The notes: generated by a model from the letters alone, not told the origin. A stretch of 64,000 bases of DNA from JAFDCJ01 sp964527835 (GCA_964527835.1 CAZGNV010000001.1:62001-126000); one strand, 5' to 3'. Shown: positions 15,534-30,090, numbered from the stretch's first letter. Made by a program: numbers and translations.

Positions 15534-16548
15534 AATAATTCATATTGGGCCGGGTCAGGACATCGGGCTCGCGGCTGAAAAAGCCGGTGATCACCGCTTC
15601 CAGCGCCGAGAAATCCCCGGCCGCGGTGATCTGGGAGTACAGGGTGTGGCCGAAGCGGAAATTGGCGGCAAAAAAATAGGCAAAGCGCCGAAACCGCCGC
15701 AAGGCGGCTGTCGAATCATAGTGTTTCTGCAGCAGACCCATCAGTTCCAGCGCACTGTGCCTGAAGATATCCGGTTGCGGCTGCAGGTCCTCGAGCCATT
15801 CGGCGAATATCCAGGGACGGGCAATCGCCATGCGTCCGAGGGCCACCCCGTCGCAGCCGGTCTGGCGGATCATCTCCAGGCACCCGGCGCGGTCGAACAC
15901 ATCGCCGTTGCCGAAAACAGGAATTGAAACGGCCTGCTTGACCTGCCCGATGTATTCCCAGCGCGGCGGCCGCGAGCGCCGGTCCGGCGCCACCCGCGGA
16001 TGAAAGATAAGCGCGTCGGCTCCGGCGGACTCGAAGCGCCGGGCCAAATCGACAGCGATGCGGGGATCATCCTGCCAGCCGGTGCGAAATTTTACGGTCA
16101 CTGGAAAAGACACGGCTTTGCGCACCGCCGCTACAATATCCATTGCGCGCTCAGGATCTTGCAGCAGGGCGGCGCCGCAGTTGCTGCGGCAGATGGCGGT
16201 GTCGGCGCAGCCGAAATTGATGTCCACCCCGAACAGGCCTTCGGCTTCAATCCTGCGGGCCGCCCGGGCCATGGTGCCCGGATCGTTGCCGAATATCTGG
16301 ATGCTCAGCCGTTCGCATTCTTCATCGCGCCACCGGAAATACGGCGACACATGACGGTTTTCATGGGGGATGGCCTTTGCGCTGCACATCTCGGAAAACA
16401 GCAGCCCGCAGCCGCCAAAGCCGGCGACCAGTTCCCGGAATGCGACATGCCCCAGGAAGGTCATCGGGGCCAGCACCAGCCGGCGGCGGATGGACCGGCT
16501 TCCGATGGCCAACGGTCGCCGCAGATATTGGGTTAGCTCTTCAAGCAT
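15526..16548 (-). CDS. tRNA-dihydrouridine synthase family protein
   Basis: This 340-residue flavin enzyme reduces uridine to dihydrouridine in tRNA. The TIM-barrel landmarks are LAPMTFLGHVAFREL at the N-terminus, SIQIFGNDP, DINFGCADTAI (the family motif usually has NxGCP with the catalytic Cys), VTVKFRTGW, FHPRVAPDR, PVFGNGDVF and GVALGRMAIARPWIF. The motif here reads GCAD instead of GCPS or GCPV, and a second Cys lies in RSNCGAALL. It is closest in style to DusB. It is convergent with the alpha/beta hydrolase gene. Confidence 0.9.
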   Translation of the reverse strand: MLEELTQYLRRPLAIGSRSIRRRLVLAPMTFLGHVAFRELVAGFGGCGLLFSEMCSAKAIPHENRHVSPYFRWRDEECERLSIQIFGNDPGTMARAARRIEAEGLFGVDINFGCADTAICRSNCGAALLQDPERAMDIVAAVRKAVSFPVTVKFRTGWQDDPRIAVDLARRFESAGADALIFHPRVAPDRRSRPPRWEYIGQVKQAVSIPVFGNGDVFDRAGCLEMIRQTGCDGVALGRMAIARPWIFAEWLEDLQPQPDIFRHSALELMGLLQKHYDSTAALRRFRRFAYFFAANFRFGHTLYSQITAAGDFSALEAVITGFFSREPDVLTRPNMNYFR

Positions 16549-16732
16549 CGGGCATCCAAAATGACCGCCGGGTGAACTCGTGGCGGATCAGGCATTTTCC
16601 TTTATGGTCTTTCTTTCCCCTCGTCGAATGTGTTAAGATAGTCCAGGCGGCTTGCCGGCTGAAATGCAACCTTGTTTTCAACCATCAGCGCGACTGTCTT
16701 TTTGAGTGCAACCGGACAAATCGAGGTGGACC

Positions 16733-17368
16733 ATGGCTTCATCGCATCGACGGCTGATCCCGGACTCCCTGCAGGACCTGTTCATCAAATCGCTGGCGCC
16801 CCTGATACGGCTTTTTGCCAGGCTGGGGTTGAGCCCCAACGCGTTTACCGTCGCCGGCGTGATTATTACCGGCTTTTCAGCCGCCGCCTTTCTGGTGGGT
16901 TCCGTGCGCCTGGCAGGCCTGCTGCTGCTCGCTGGCGGTCTGTGCGACACCATCGACGGGCTGCTGGCCCGCACCAGCGGCAAGGCGACGCGCTTCGGAG
17001 CCCTGCTGGATTCCACCGTTGACCGCTACTCCGAATTTATCATGTTTTTCGGTATTAGCGCTTATTTTATCTCCTGTAAAGATTACGGCACTTCCGCCGC
17101 TGCATTTCTGGCCCTGTGCGGCTCATTTATGGTCAGCTACATCCGCGCCCGTGCCGAAAGCCTGGGATTTGAAGCCAAAATCGGCCTCATGCAGCGCCCG
17201 GAGCGTATCGTGCTGATCGGACTGGCAGCGCTGCTGCATATCATGGCCCTTAAAGGCGCCATCTGGCTGGTGGCCCTGCTGGCCAATTTCACCGCCCTGC
17301 AGCGAATACGCCATGTTTACAAACAGGACCCGGCCCTGATAGAGCCGGATCCGGTAATCGAGAGGTAG
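16733..17368 (+). CDS. CDP-alcohol phosphatidyltransferase
   Basis: This 211-residue integral membrane enzyme transfers a phosphatidyl group from CDP-diacylglycerol to an alcohol. The hallmark is complete: CDTIDGLLARTSGKATRFG continues to LLDSTVDRYSE, matching D-x2-D-G-x2-A-R-x8-G-x3-D-x3-D. About six hydrophobic segments are visible. The ATG at 16733 follows GAGGTGG; a GTG at 16706 is a possible longer start. The acceptor alcohol (glycerol phosphate, inositol phosphate or other) cannot be decided. It is 3 bp upstream of the flavoprotein gene and probably cotranscribed with it. Confidence 0.88.
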   Translation: MASSHRRLIPDSLQDLFIKSLAPLIRLFARLGLSPNAFTVAGVIITGFSAAAFLVGSVRLAGLLLLAGGLCDTIDGLLARTSGKATRFGALLDSTVDRYSEFIMFFGISAYFISCKDYGTSAAAFLALCGSFMVSYIRARAESLGFEAKIGLMQRPERIVLIGLAALLHIMALKGAIWLVALLANFTALQRIRHVYKQDPALIEPDPVIER

Positions 17369-17371
17369 ACG

Positions 17372-18778
17372 ATGTCGGCTTTAAAACCTACCACCAGCGG
17401 CGCCACCTATGATGTGATCATCGTCGGCGGTGGGCCGGCCGGTTTGCTTGCCGCCCATTACCTGAGCGAACACTCCGACTGCCGGGTGCTGCTCATTGAA
17501 AAGGGGAAAAATCCCCATAAACGCGCCTGCCCGGTTGCCGCCTACCACGAGTGCCGCAAATGCAAACCCTGCAATATTCTCAGCGGCATCGGCGGAGCCG
17601 GTCTTTTCTCGGACGGCAAGTTGAACTACATCTACAAGCTGGGCAAAACCGACCTGTCCCAGTTCATGCCCATTGACCGGGCCGAAGCACTGATCAATGA
17701 AACCGAACTGATTTTCAACAGGTTCGGCATGGACGGCCCCCTTTATCCCACCGACATGGAGGCTGCGCGGGACATCCGCAAGCGCGCCAAACGCCATGGC
17801 ATTGATCTGCTGATCATCAGGCAAAAACATCTGGGCAGCGACCGGCTGCCCGATCACATTGCCGCCATGGCAGATCATATCCGCCGCGCCGGGGTGGTGA
17901 TCCACACCTCTGAGGAAGTGCGGCAGGTGCTGGTTGAAAACAGCCGCGTGACCGGGGTGGTGACCAACCGCAAAAAATATTCCGCCAGCCACGTCATTCT
18001 GGCTCCGGGAAGGGTGGGGGCTGAATGGATCGGCAACCTAGCCCAGAAACACGGCATCGGACTGCGGCAGCGCGGCATCGAGGTCGGCGTGCGCGTCGAG
18101 GTGCACAACGAGATCATGCAAGATCTATGCGACGTTATCTATGATCCGACCTTTTTCATCCAGACCGGCAAGTATGATGACCAGACGCGGACCTTCTGCA
18201 CCAACAGGGGCGGGTTCGTCACCCTGGAAAATTACAGCCGCTTTGTCTGTGTCAACGGGCATGCCTACCGTGACAATAAATCACGCAACACCAACTTCGC
18301 TTTTCTATCCAAGGTGGTGCTCACCGAACCGGTCACCGACAACCAGGCTTACGGGGAATCCATCGGCAGCCTGGCCACCCTGATCGGCGGCGGCAAACCG
18401 ATCCTGCAACGTTTCGGCGACCTTAAGCGAGGACGGCGCAGCACCTGGAACCGGATCCATAAAGGCTATATCGAACCCACCATGACCGACGTGGTCTGCG
18501 GCGACATCGCCATGGCCCTGCCGGAACGCATCCTGGCCAACATCACCGAAGGGCTGGAAAAACTCAACAACGTGATACCGGGAGTGGCCAACGACGAATC
18601 CCTGCTCTACGCCCCTGAAATCAAGTTTTTTGCCACCCAGGTGGAAACCTCCAAAGACTTGGAAACCACAATCAGGGGCCTGTACGTGGCCGGCGACGGA
18701 CCCGGAGTGGCCGGCAACATCGTCTCGGCCAGCGCCACCGGCCTGATCCCGGCCAAGGCGATCATCGCCCGGCGCTGA
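17372..18778 (+). CDS. FAD-dependent dehydrogenase (COG2509-like)
   Basis: This 468-residue flavoprotein has an N-terminal FAD-binding GGGPAGLLAAHYL motif (residues about 19-31) and a C-terminal GLYVAGDGPGVAGNIVSASATG that closes the FAD site. A cysteine-rich stretch (CPVAAYHECRKCKPC, about residues 52-66) precedes GGAGLFSDGKLN and could bind a metal or form disulfides. I recognise it as the uncharacterised FAD-dependent dehydrogenase group, whose substrate is not known. It follows the phosphatidyltransferase gene by 3 bp and converges with selD. Confidence 0.82.
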   Translation: MSALKPTTSGATYDVIIVGGGPAGLLAAHYLSEHSDCRVLLIEKGKNPHKRACPVAAYHECRKCKPCNILSGIGGAGLFSDGKLNYIYKLGKTDLSQFMPIDRAEALINETELIFNRFGMDGPLYPTDMEAARDIRKRAKRHGIDLLIIRQKHLGSDRLPDHIAAMADHIRRAGVVIHTSEEVRQVLVENSRVTGVVTNRKKYSASHVILAPGRVGAEWIGNLAQKHGIGLRQRGIEVGVRVEVHNEIMQDLCDVIYDPTFFIQTGKYDDQTRTFCTNRGGFVTLENYSRFVCVNGHAYRDNKSRNTNFAFLSKVVLTEPVTDNQAYGESIGSLATLIGGGKPILQRFGDLKRGRRSTWNRIHKGYIEPTMTDVVCGDIAMALPERILANITEGLEKLNNVIPGVANDESLLYAPEIKFFATQVETSKDLETTIRGLYVAGDGPGVAGNIVSASATGLIPAKAIIARR

Positions 18779-18790
18779 ATGGAATCCCCC

Positions 18791-19840
18791 CTAAACAACC
18801 CGTATAAAAGCTTCGCCCTCGCCGACCACCTCGCCGATGCAAACGGCATCTTCAGCACCGGCCTGTTTGAGTGCTGCCAGGATATCATCGACCCGGTCGG
18901 GCGGCAGCGACAGCAGCAGTCCGCCGGATGTCTGGGGATCAAACAGAAGTTCCTGGGATTTACCTGAACGCCCGGCAGTCATTTGCCAGAACCCCTCGGC
19001 AAGTTTGCGGTTGGCCAGATTGCTGCCGGTGGTCTCCCCTTTGCGGTACATTTCAACGGCGTTGGGATAAAAGGGCAGCCGGTCAAATTGAAGTTCAATC
19101 TGCACCCCGGAGCCATGGGCCATTTCCAGCGCGTGACCGAGGATACCGAAGCCGGTGACGTCGGTGCAGGCATGGACCCCGAATGGCAGAACGGCGGCCA
19201 TGGCTTTCCCATTGAGCTGGGCCACCCGGGGCAAAATGGCCTCCAGCTCCGGGTAAGGCAGCTTCCCGGAACGGCCGGCGTTAAAAAGCACACCGGTTCC
19301 CAAAGGCTTGGTGAGAATCAGGGCGTCTGCCGGCCGGCAGCCCCGGTTGGTGAGAATGCGTTCGGGATGCACCCGGCCCGTCACCGCCAGCCCATACTTG
19401 GGTTCATTGTCATCCACCGAGTGACCCCCGGCCAGGCAGGCCCCGGCTTCGCTGACTTTATCGCCGCCGCCGCGCAAAATTTCCTTGAGCACCGACATGT
19501 CCAGCTTGGACGCCGGAAACATTACCAGGTTCAGGGCGGTTAACGGTCGCCCTCCCATGGCATAGATGTCGGACAGCGAATTGGCTGCCGCGATCTGGCC
19601 GAACCAGTAGGGATCATCCACCGGGGGAGTGATGTAATCCACCGTGCTGATAACGGCGATATCGGATGTCAACCGGTACACGGCCGCGTCGTCACTGGTC
19701 TCGTATCCGACCAGCAGATTATCGTCATCGGGCGGCTGCAGGCCACTGAGCGCTTCCGACAGATCCGTCGGACCGATTTTGGCCGCTCAGCCGCAGGTTC
19801 GCGACAGCCCCATCAAGGTTTTTTTGCGGGCAAACAGCAT
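18791..19840 (-). CDS. selD: Selenide, water dikinase SelD, itself a predicted selenoprotein
   Basis: SelD makes monoselenophosphate from selenide and ATP for Sec-tRNA synthesis. The coding frame from ATG 19840 (AAGGAG 7 nt upstream) is 349 residues if the TGA at 19789-19787 is read as Sec18. The start reads MLFARKKTL and then RTCG-U-AAKIGP, which matches the catalytic GCGCK / GCUAK site; Sec18 and Lys21 correspond to E. coli Cys17 and Lys20. Later motifs are intact: TSDDAAVYRL, VDYITPPVDDPYWFG, NSLSDIYAMGG and ACTDVTGFGILGH. Without recoding only the piece from 19681 would be called, lacking the active site. This gene shows that the organism decodes TGA as Sec. Confidence 0.93.
19755..19789 (-). 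promoter_or_regulatory. In-frame TGA (Sec18) and SECIS-like hairpin of selD
   Basis: On the minus strand the TGA (19789-19787) is followed after 14 nt by a perfect 6-bp stem TCCGAC (19772-19767) / GTCGGA (19760-19755) with the loop GGATCT (19766-19761). The loop starts 20 nt after the TGA and contains the G and U typical of bacterial SECIS loops. Confidence 0.72.
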
Positions 19841-20159
19841 TGCTGGACTCCTTGCAAAGTGCTCAACACGTCAGGACAGATCACTGCAAATCAGGCGCGC
19901 CATGCATTCCGGTTGCGCTCCATCGTCCGTTGGGGTAAAAAAGCTAAAAGTATAGCAAAACTAAAGATCAAATTCACCAATGTCAACCCAGGGGCACTCG
20001 CAGGACCGGTAAAATAAATGGGTTGCCGGTTTTTTTAATTGACATGCGAAACCCCAATTTCTATACTCCGGCGCAAAATGACCGTGATGCCATTGCGCTT
20101 CAACCCGCAATGCACAATGCTGAATTACAACCCCTTATCATTCAACCAACAGGAGGAAA
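19841..20159. other. Divergent intergenic region between selD and the dehydrogenase gene
   Basis: About 320 bp lie between two divergently transcribed genes. They hold the strong promoter listed at 20039-20067 for the dehydrogenase. A TATACT on the minus strand near 19934-19939 could serve selD but has no good -35 box. No open frame is convincing. Confidence 0.4.
20039..20067 (+). promoter_or_regulatory. Predicted sigma70 promoter of the 3-hydroxyacyl-CoA dehydrogenase gene
   Basis: TTGACA (20039-20044) and TATACT (20062-20067) are spaced by 17 bp, a near-perfect sigma70 promoter about 95 bp upstream of the start codon. Confidence 0.7.
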
Positions 20160-21098
20160 ATGATGAAATTTGCAATTTTGGGTACAGGGATCATGGGACG
20201 CGGCTGGATCACCCAATGCGCGATGACCGGCCACGAGGTGCACTGTTATGACGCCAACGCGGACATCCTGGCCGGGACCTCCGAAGCCTGTGAGAAGCTG
20301 GCGGCCAAAGTGGCCAAAAAGTTTAAAATCGACGATCCTGACTTCACCTCCAAGACAGCGGCAAAAATCACCACTTATAAGGACAAGGCGCAGTTTGTCG
20401 AGGCTGCCAAAGGATGTGATGTTTTTCTGGAGGTGATTTTCGAGGATCTCAAGCTGAAATGCTCGGTGCTGTCGGACTTTTTGCCCCAGCTTCCCGAAAA
20501 GGTGGTCTTCTGGTCCAACACCAGCAGCCTGGACATCAACCCCATGGCCGAGGCCGGAGGGCGCCCGGAGCGCTCGATAATCACCCATGGCATGAACCCC
20601 GTGCCCATGATGCCCGGCGTTGAGATTGTGCCCGGCGCCAAGACCTCGGCCGAAACCGTGGAATTTACCCGCCAGGCCCTGCTGGACATGAAAAAGGCGC
20701 CTTTTCTGGCCCCCAACATTCCCGGGTTCTGGGTCAACCGCCTGCTGGTCCCCCAGATGCTGGACGCCGTGCGCCTGCTGGAACAGGGCAAGATCAAGGT
20801 CGAAGACGGCGACATCGGTCTGAACACCAGCCTCGGGCATCCCCAGGGCACATTCAAACTGCATGATTTCGTCACCGCTCCCACCATGCTGCGCGTTGCC
20901 CTGCAGATGTACCAGGCTTCCAACGACCCGCGCATGTATCCGCCCCTGACGCTGATTCGGATGGTCAAAAACGGCGAGTTCGGTGCCAGCAGCGGCAAAG
21001 GCTTTTACGACTGGAGCGACCCGCGCAACCCGAAAGCCCGGGATCTGTCCGAATATGTCGTCAGCTCAGCCGAAGACATGACCGCCGTGCTGAAATAG
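20160..21098 (+). CDS. 3-hydroxyacyl-CoA dehydrogenase family protein
   Basis: This 312-residue NAD-dependent enzyme oxidises a 3-hydroxyacyl-CoA or similar 3-hydroxyacid. The Rossmann motif ILGTGIMGRGW is at residues 5-15. The active site is conserved: SNTSSLDI, ITHGMNPVPM with the catalytic His, VEIV with the partner Glu, and GFWVNRLL with the substrate Asn. The C-terminal domain ends in SGKGFYDWSDP, typical of the family. AGGAGG precedes the paired ATG codons. A strong promoter lies upstream and a long hairpin follows, so it is probably a single-gene unit. Whether the substrate is a fatty acyl-CoA or a carnitine-like compound is open. Confidence 0.88.
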   Translation: MMKFAILGTGIMGRGWITQCAMTGHEVHCYDANADILAGTSEACEKLAAKVAKKFKIDDPDFTSKTAAKITTYKDKAQFVEAAKGCDVFLEVIFEDLKLKCSVLSDFLPQLPEKVVFWSNTSSLDINPMAEAGGRPERSIITHGMNPVPMMPGVEIVPGAKTSAETVEFTRQALLDMKKAPFLAPNIPGFWVNRLLVPQMLDAVRLLEQGKIKVEDGDIGLNTSLGHPQGTFKLHDFVTAPTMLRVALQMYQASNDPRMYPPLTLIRMVKNGEFGASSGKGFYDWSDPRNPKARDLSEYVVSSAEDMTAVLK

Positions 21099-21120
21099 CT
21101 TCCCCGCCGGGTTGATCTTT

Positions 21121-21180
21121 CGCAGAGGGCTGCGGACGGCCACTGTGACCGGATGATGTCCCATGTCCGGGCCCTCTGCG
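21121..21180. terminator. Long hairpin between convergent genes, possible terminator
   Basis: A perfect 10-bp inverted repeat CGCAGAGGGC (21121-21130) / GCCCTCTGCG (21171-21180) encloses a loop that can form its own short stem (CGGAC / GTCCG). It lies between the convergent dehydrogenase and mscS genes. The T run after it is poor, so intrinsic termination is uncertain. Confidence 0.45.
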
Positions 21181-21192
21181 TCAGTTTTGAGG

Positions 21193-23598
21193 TTATTTTG
21201 CTTTTTCTTCCTCTTCGGCGGCCTGGGCCGCTGCCAGCGCGGCCCCCGCAGCGGCCGTCTGCAGCAGCTTCTGATCGGGTTTGTCGGCAGGGCCGGCGGC
21301 CGCCTCGTCCTGTTTTTCACCGGATGGGGCGCCGGTGACCTCCGGCGGAAGATAAACCGTCACATTGCGGTGAGCGAATTCAATGCCGTTATTGCGAAAC
21401 TCTTCCTGGATGCGGCGGTAAACTTCCCGGCGCACCACGAACTGCTCGCCCGGGATGGTTTTGAATTTCACCCGCATGATCATGGCCGAGTCATCCATTT
21501 CGCGCACGCCCTGGGATTTTAATTTTCCCAGCATCACCGGACCCATTTCCGGATCCTTGGAAATTTCCTTGTTGATTTTCTTAATGATTTTGCGCACTTT
21601 GTCCACATCCGTGTCATAGCGCACCCTAAAATCCAGCTTGGTGATGATGTAGTCCCGGCTGAAGTTGGTCACCGTTCCCATGCCGCCGAAGGGGATGGTG
21701 TGCACCATGCCCCGGGGATGGCGCAGCCGCAGGGACCGCAGGGAGATGTGCTCCACCATGCCCTTCTGGCCGCCGGCCTCGATGTAATCGCCCACCCGGA
21801 AAGCGTCGTCGATCAGGAAAAAAATCCCGGAGATGATGTCCTTGACCAGGGTCTGGGCGCCGAAGCCGATGGCCAGTCCGATAACCCCCGCGCCGGCAAT
21901 CAACGGCCCGATATTGACCCCGATGGAAGACAGCACCATCAGCGAGACGATGATGGCCATGACCGCCATGATGAACTTGCGCAGCAGCAGCAGCAAGGTC
22001 ACGCTGCGCGACCCGCCGGCCCCGCCCTCCTCCATGTCTTCATCTTCTTCGGGCATTTCCTCGGCAAGCTTGCTGTCGATTCTGGCCTTGATAAATTCCC
22101 AGACCACAAAACCGAGCAGCAGGGCCACGGTGATGCTCAGCGCCTCACGGGTAAAAATGCGTCCGACGGCCAGGTCGATGCCCCACAGCCTGAGAATAAT
22201 GAACAGCAGGAAAATGCCCAGCATCACCCGGAAGATGCGCATGATCACCGGGGCGAAGTACTTGATGTCCTTTTTATCATCCTGCGGTTTTCCGGGCTCG
22301 GGTTCCGGTTCAGGTTTTTCCTCACCGCTCAGGTCAATGATTTCCCGATCTTCCCCGGTGGCCATTTTCATCAGTTTGCGGGCCCACTGATCGATGCCGA
22401 TAAAAATCGGAATCAGAAACAGGCTCACCAACAGGCTGACAATCCCGCCCCGGCTGCCCTTCAACGCGTTGATCAACCAGAACCCCCCGGCAGATGCGAC
22501 GTACAGCATGGCAAAAAAATGCCAGCGGCGGCCCAGCCGCATCCGCAGGGAAGATTCCACGCAGACCCCTTCGGCGGAATCGGCGCAGATGGCCTCGGCC
22601 ACCCGGTGACGGCTGCGCCAGACCATGGCCATCATCAGAACGATCACGCTGAGCCCCGAGGCGATGTAAAACAGGTTGTACAGCGTTTCATTGCGGCCGG
22701 TGTCCCGGATGATAAAGCCCGGGGTCGCCAGCACGACGGCGACCAGGGTAATGGCCACGATCCAGCGATAGATGAATTTCGCATCCCGGTCCTCCAGGGG
22801 CAGCAGCCGCAGGATCGGTGAAGCCGGGGCCATGATGATGCGGGCGGCAAACCAGAAAAACCAGAAATAATAACTGGCGATCAGCATGGTCGAAACCACC
22901 CAGTAGCCGGCCTGCTCCTGGCTGAAGATAATGATAAACAGGACAAAGCTGGTGAGCATGTAGGCACCGACTCCGACGGCTTCCAGCAGCAGGCGCGAAA
23001 CGAAACGGCCCAGCCGCTGGAACTTGCCCGCCACCACGGTGGTTATAATCTGCTGGCGCAAGCCGTCGATTGAGCGCAGCACCAGCCGTTCCACGACAGC
23101 CCCGCAGGCAATCAGCGCAAGCCCGATCAGCACGATCAGCAGCAGGTGCCCGCCGCCCTTGCCCCCCGACAGCCGCTGGACAACGGTATCCCAATTGAGC
23201 GAACCCTTTTTGCCGCCGGCAAAAAAAGCCGCCGCCTGGTCCATGACCGCGGAAGCACCCTGGGCCAGTTCATAAAAAGTGCTGGTCGGGGTTTTCTTGC
23301 CGGATCCCTTTTCTGTTGCCTCGGCGCTGCCGGCGACCGCTTCCTGCTTGAGCTTGATGGCCAGCAGCTGGCGCGCCTGCTCATCGCTCAGGCCGGCCAG
23401 GTAGGCATCGACCTCGGCGGGGGTGAGCCCTTCGGGGATCTGCGCCTGCTGAGGGCTGCCGGATTTCATCATCATGCTCATTGGAACGGCGGCCCGGCAA
23501 TTGGCTGCAAAAAGCAGGGCCAGGGCCAGGCCAATGGCCAGCAGGGCTGCAAAAGACCACCGATTCACAGAAATTCCCTCTCTGGTTTTGCAAAACAT
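21193..23598 (-). CDS. Large MscS-family mechanosensitive channel protein
   Basis: This 801-residue membrane protein opens with a signal-like segment (residues about 12-37), then a periplasmic region, about ten hydrophobic segments and a C-terminal MscS domain. The pore and beta-domain landmarks are GLAIGFGAQTLVKDIISG, DDAFRVGDYIEAGG, VEHISLRSLRLR and IPFGGMGTVTN. It resembles the larger MscS homologues with extra N-terminal helices that release solutes on hypo-osmotic shock. Its start overlaps the stop of the upstream HD-GYP gene (TAATG), so the two are translationally coupled, suggesting the channel is part of the signalling unit. The tail is Ala/Glu/Lys-rich. Confidence 0.88.
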   Translation of the reverse strand: MFCKTREGISVNRWSFAALLAIGLALALLFAANCRAAVPMSMMMKSGSPQQAQIPEGLTPAEVDAYLAGLSDEQARQLLAIKLKQEAVAGSAEATEKGSGKKTPTSTFYELAQGASAVMDQAAAFFAGGKKGSLNWDTVVQRLSGGKGGGHLLLIVLIGLALIACGAVVERLVLRSIDGLRQQIITTVVAGKFQRLGRFVSRLLLEAVGVGAYMLTSFVLFIIIFSQEQAGYWVVSTMLIASYYFWFFWFAARIIMAPASPILRLLPLEDRDAKFIYRWIVAITLVAVVLATPGFIIRDTGRNETLYNLFYIASGLSVIVLMMAMVWRSRHRVAEAICADSAEGVCVESSLRMRLGRRWHFFAMLYVASAGGFWLINALKGSRGGIVSLLVSLFLIPIFIGIDQWARKLMKMATGEDREIIDLSGEEKPEPEPEPGKPQDDKKDIKYFAPVIMRIFRVMLGIFLLFIILRLWGIDLAVGRIFTREALSITVALLLGFVVWEFIKARIDSKLAEEMPEEDEDMEEGGAGGSRSVTLLLLLRKFIMAVMAIIVSLMVLSSIGVNIGPLIAGAGVIGLAIGFGAQTLVKDIISGIFFLIDDAFRVGDYIEAGGQKGMVEHISLRSLRLRHPRGMVHTIPFGGMGTVTNFSRDYIITKLDFRVRYDTDVDKVRKIIKKINKEISKDPEMGPVMLGKLKSQGVREMDDSAMIMRVKFKTIPGEQFVVRREVYRRIQEEFRNNGIEFAHRNVTVYLPPEVTGAPSGEKQDEAAAGPADKPDQKLLQTAAAGAALAAAQAAEEEEKAK

Positions 23599-25124
23599 TA
23601 CAATACTCCTTTCAATTTTTTCTTCAGCACCTCCGGATCCAGCGGTTTTAGCATGTAGCCGTCAAACCCCAGGCTGCGGGCGCGCTGCTCATTGAGATCA
23701 AATTCGCTGGCCGTGATGGCAAAAATCACCGCCGGCTGATCCGCCCCTGCTTCCAGCCGGCGGATTGCGGCCGTCAACTCGTAGCCGTTCATTTCCGGCA
23801 TTTCAATGTCAGTGAGAACCGCGTCGTATTTTTTTTCACGGTAGCGGTCCAGGGCTTGCCTGCCGTTGGCGGCGGTGTCCACCCGGTATCCCATGGCTGT
23901 GAGCTGGCTGAGCATGATCTGCTGGTTGATCTCATTGTCTTCGGCCAGCAGGATGGTTTCAATTGTTCGCTGCTGGGCACCTGCGCCTTGCTGCGGGCCG
24001 GCGAGCATGCGCCGTTCTTCTTCGTAATCGGCAAACGTCAGCGCGATGTTGCGAAAGGTGCTTTCCAGCCTGACAAAGGCGTCCACCATGTCAGGATCGA
24101 AATGGGTGCCCCGGCCTTCGATAATGATCTGCACGGCTTTTTCATGGGGAAACGGCGGCTTGTACACCCGCTTGCTGATCAGCGCATCGTAGACGTCCGC
24201 CAGGGCCATCAGCCGCCCGGCGATGGGAATCTCATCGCCCTTGAGCCCGGAAGGGTATCCCGACCCGTCCCATTTTTCCTGATGGCTGTGGGCGATCTGC
24301 CGGGCAAGCCGCAAAAAAGAATCTCCGCCCAGCTTCTGTTCGGTAATGTACAGCGCATCATGCCCGTACCGGGTATGTTTTTTCATTTCTTCGAATTCGG
24401 CGTCGGTCAGCTTGCCGGCCTTGAGCAGGATCTGATCCGGCACGCCCACCTTGCCGATATCGTGCAGGGGCGCGGACAGATACAGCAGTTCGATGGTCTC
24501 GTCATTGAGTTCATGACGAAAGCGCGGATGGTCCTTGAGCGCCACGGCCAGAGCCTTGACGTAATTCTGGGTGCGTTTGATATGCCCGCCGGTTTCCGGG
24601 TCCCGGTATTCGGCCAGGGTTGCCAGACTTTCGATGGTCACGGCCTGGGTCAGGGCCAGACGCCGGGTGCGTTCCTTGACCAGCTCTTCGAGGTGATCCC
24701 GGTGCTGCTTCAATTCCAGGTGGATCCGCACCCGGGCCCGGACCAGTTCGGGATTAAACGGTTTGGTGATGTAATCCACCGCCCCCATCCCGAGACCGCG
24801 CGCCTCATCGTCCGCATCGGCCATGGCGGTGATAAAAATCACGGGAATCTCGCGGGTGGCAGCATCGGCTTTCAACCGCCGGCACACCTCGTAGCCATCC
24901 ATTTCCGGCATCATGATGTCCAGCAAAACGAGAGATGGCACAGCCTTGCGGGCGATGTCCAGCGCCGCCCGGCCGCTTTTGGCAATCAACAGCTTGTGGC
25001 CCAGCCCGTTCAGGGTTTCATGCAGCAGCTGCAGGTTGGTGGTGTTATCGTCCACCAGCAGGATCCGGGCGCTGGGCTCGGCTCCGGTTTGCTGAGAATC
25101 CGCAGCATTGTTGATTTTATCCAT
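23598..25124 (-). CDS. REC-HD-GYP-REC response regulator (probable cyclic-di-GMP phosphodiesterase)
   Basis: This 508-residue regulator has a first receiver (residues about 20-135, Asp69 in LLDIMMPEMDGYEV) and a central HD-GYP domain (about 165-365). The latter contains LHDIGKVGVPD, the extended motif HQEKWDGSGYPSGLKG and GRLMALADVYDAL. A second receiver is at about 390-505 (VLTDIEMPEMNGYEL). HD-GYP domains hydrolyse cyclic di-GMP, and all motif residues are present. A receiver at each end is uncommon and suggests input from two kinases or two phosphorylation states. It lies between the hybrid histidine kinase and the MscS gene, and is coupled to the latter. Confidence 0.92.
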   Translation of the reverse strand: MDKINNAADSQQTGAEPSARILLVDDNTTNLQLLHETLNGLGHKLLIAKSGRAALDIARKAVPSLVLLDIMMPEMDGYEVCRRLKADAATREIPVIFITAMADADDEARGLGMGAVDYITKPFNPELVRARVRIHLELKQHRDHLEELVKERTRRLALTQAVTIESLATLAEYRDPETGGHIKRTQNYVKALAVALKDHPRFRHELNDETIELLYLSAPLHDIGKVGVPDQILLKAGKLTDAEFEEMKKHTRYGHDALYITEQKLGGDSFLRLARQIAHSHQEKWDGSGYPSGLKGDEIPIAGRLMALADVYDALISKRVYKPPFPHEKAVQIIIEGRGTHFDPDMVDAFVRLESTFRNIALTFADYEEERRMLAGPQQGAGAQQRTIETILLAEDNEINQQIMLSQLTAMGYRVDTAANGRQALDRYREKKYDAVLTDIEMPEMNGYELTAAIRRLEAGADQPAVIFAITASEFDLNEQRARSLGFDGYMLKPLDPEVLKKKLKGVL

Positions 25125-25173
25125 CCCTTTTACCTCGCAGTCACCCTCGCCAGTCCGACCGTCTCAACCGGTC

Positions 25174-29949
<4,776 letters not shown>

Positions 29950-30090
29950 TTTGTCCTCTAGATGCCTTTGAAATTCCCTGCGAAAAAGACCATCAAGGCA
30001 ACAACTTACAGTCACGAATCTTTAAGCTAAAATAGATCAATTTCAGCATAATAGCAATATTATTTGTAAGTACTTAGAAAGTTGCAGTTT

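Noticed and set aside
21700..22821. A 373-codon plus-strand frame opposite the mscS gene
   Set aside because: It is antisense to a clearly conserved membrane protein; its His/Gln/Asp-rich composition is typical of a shadow frame.
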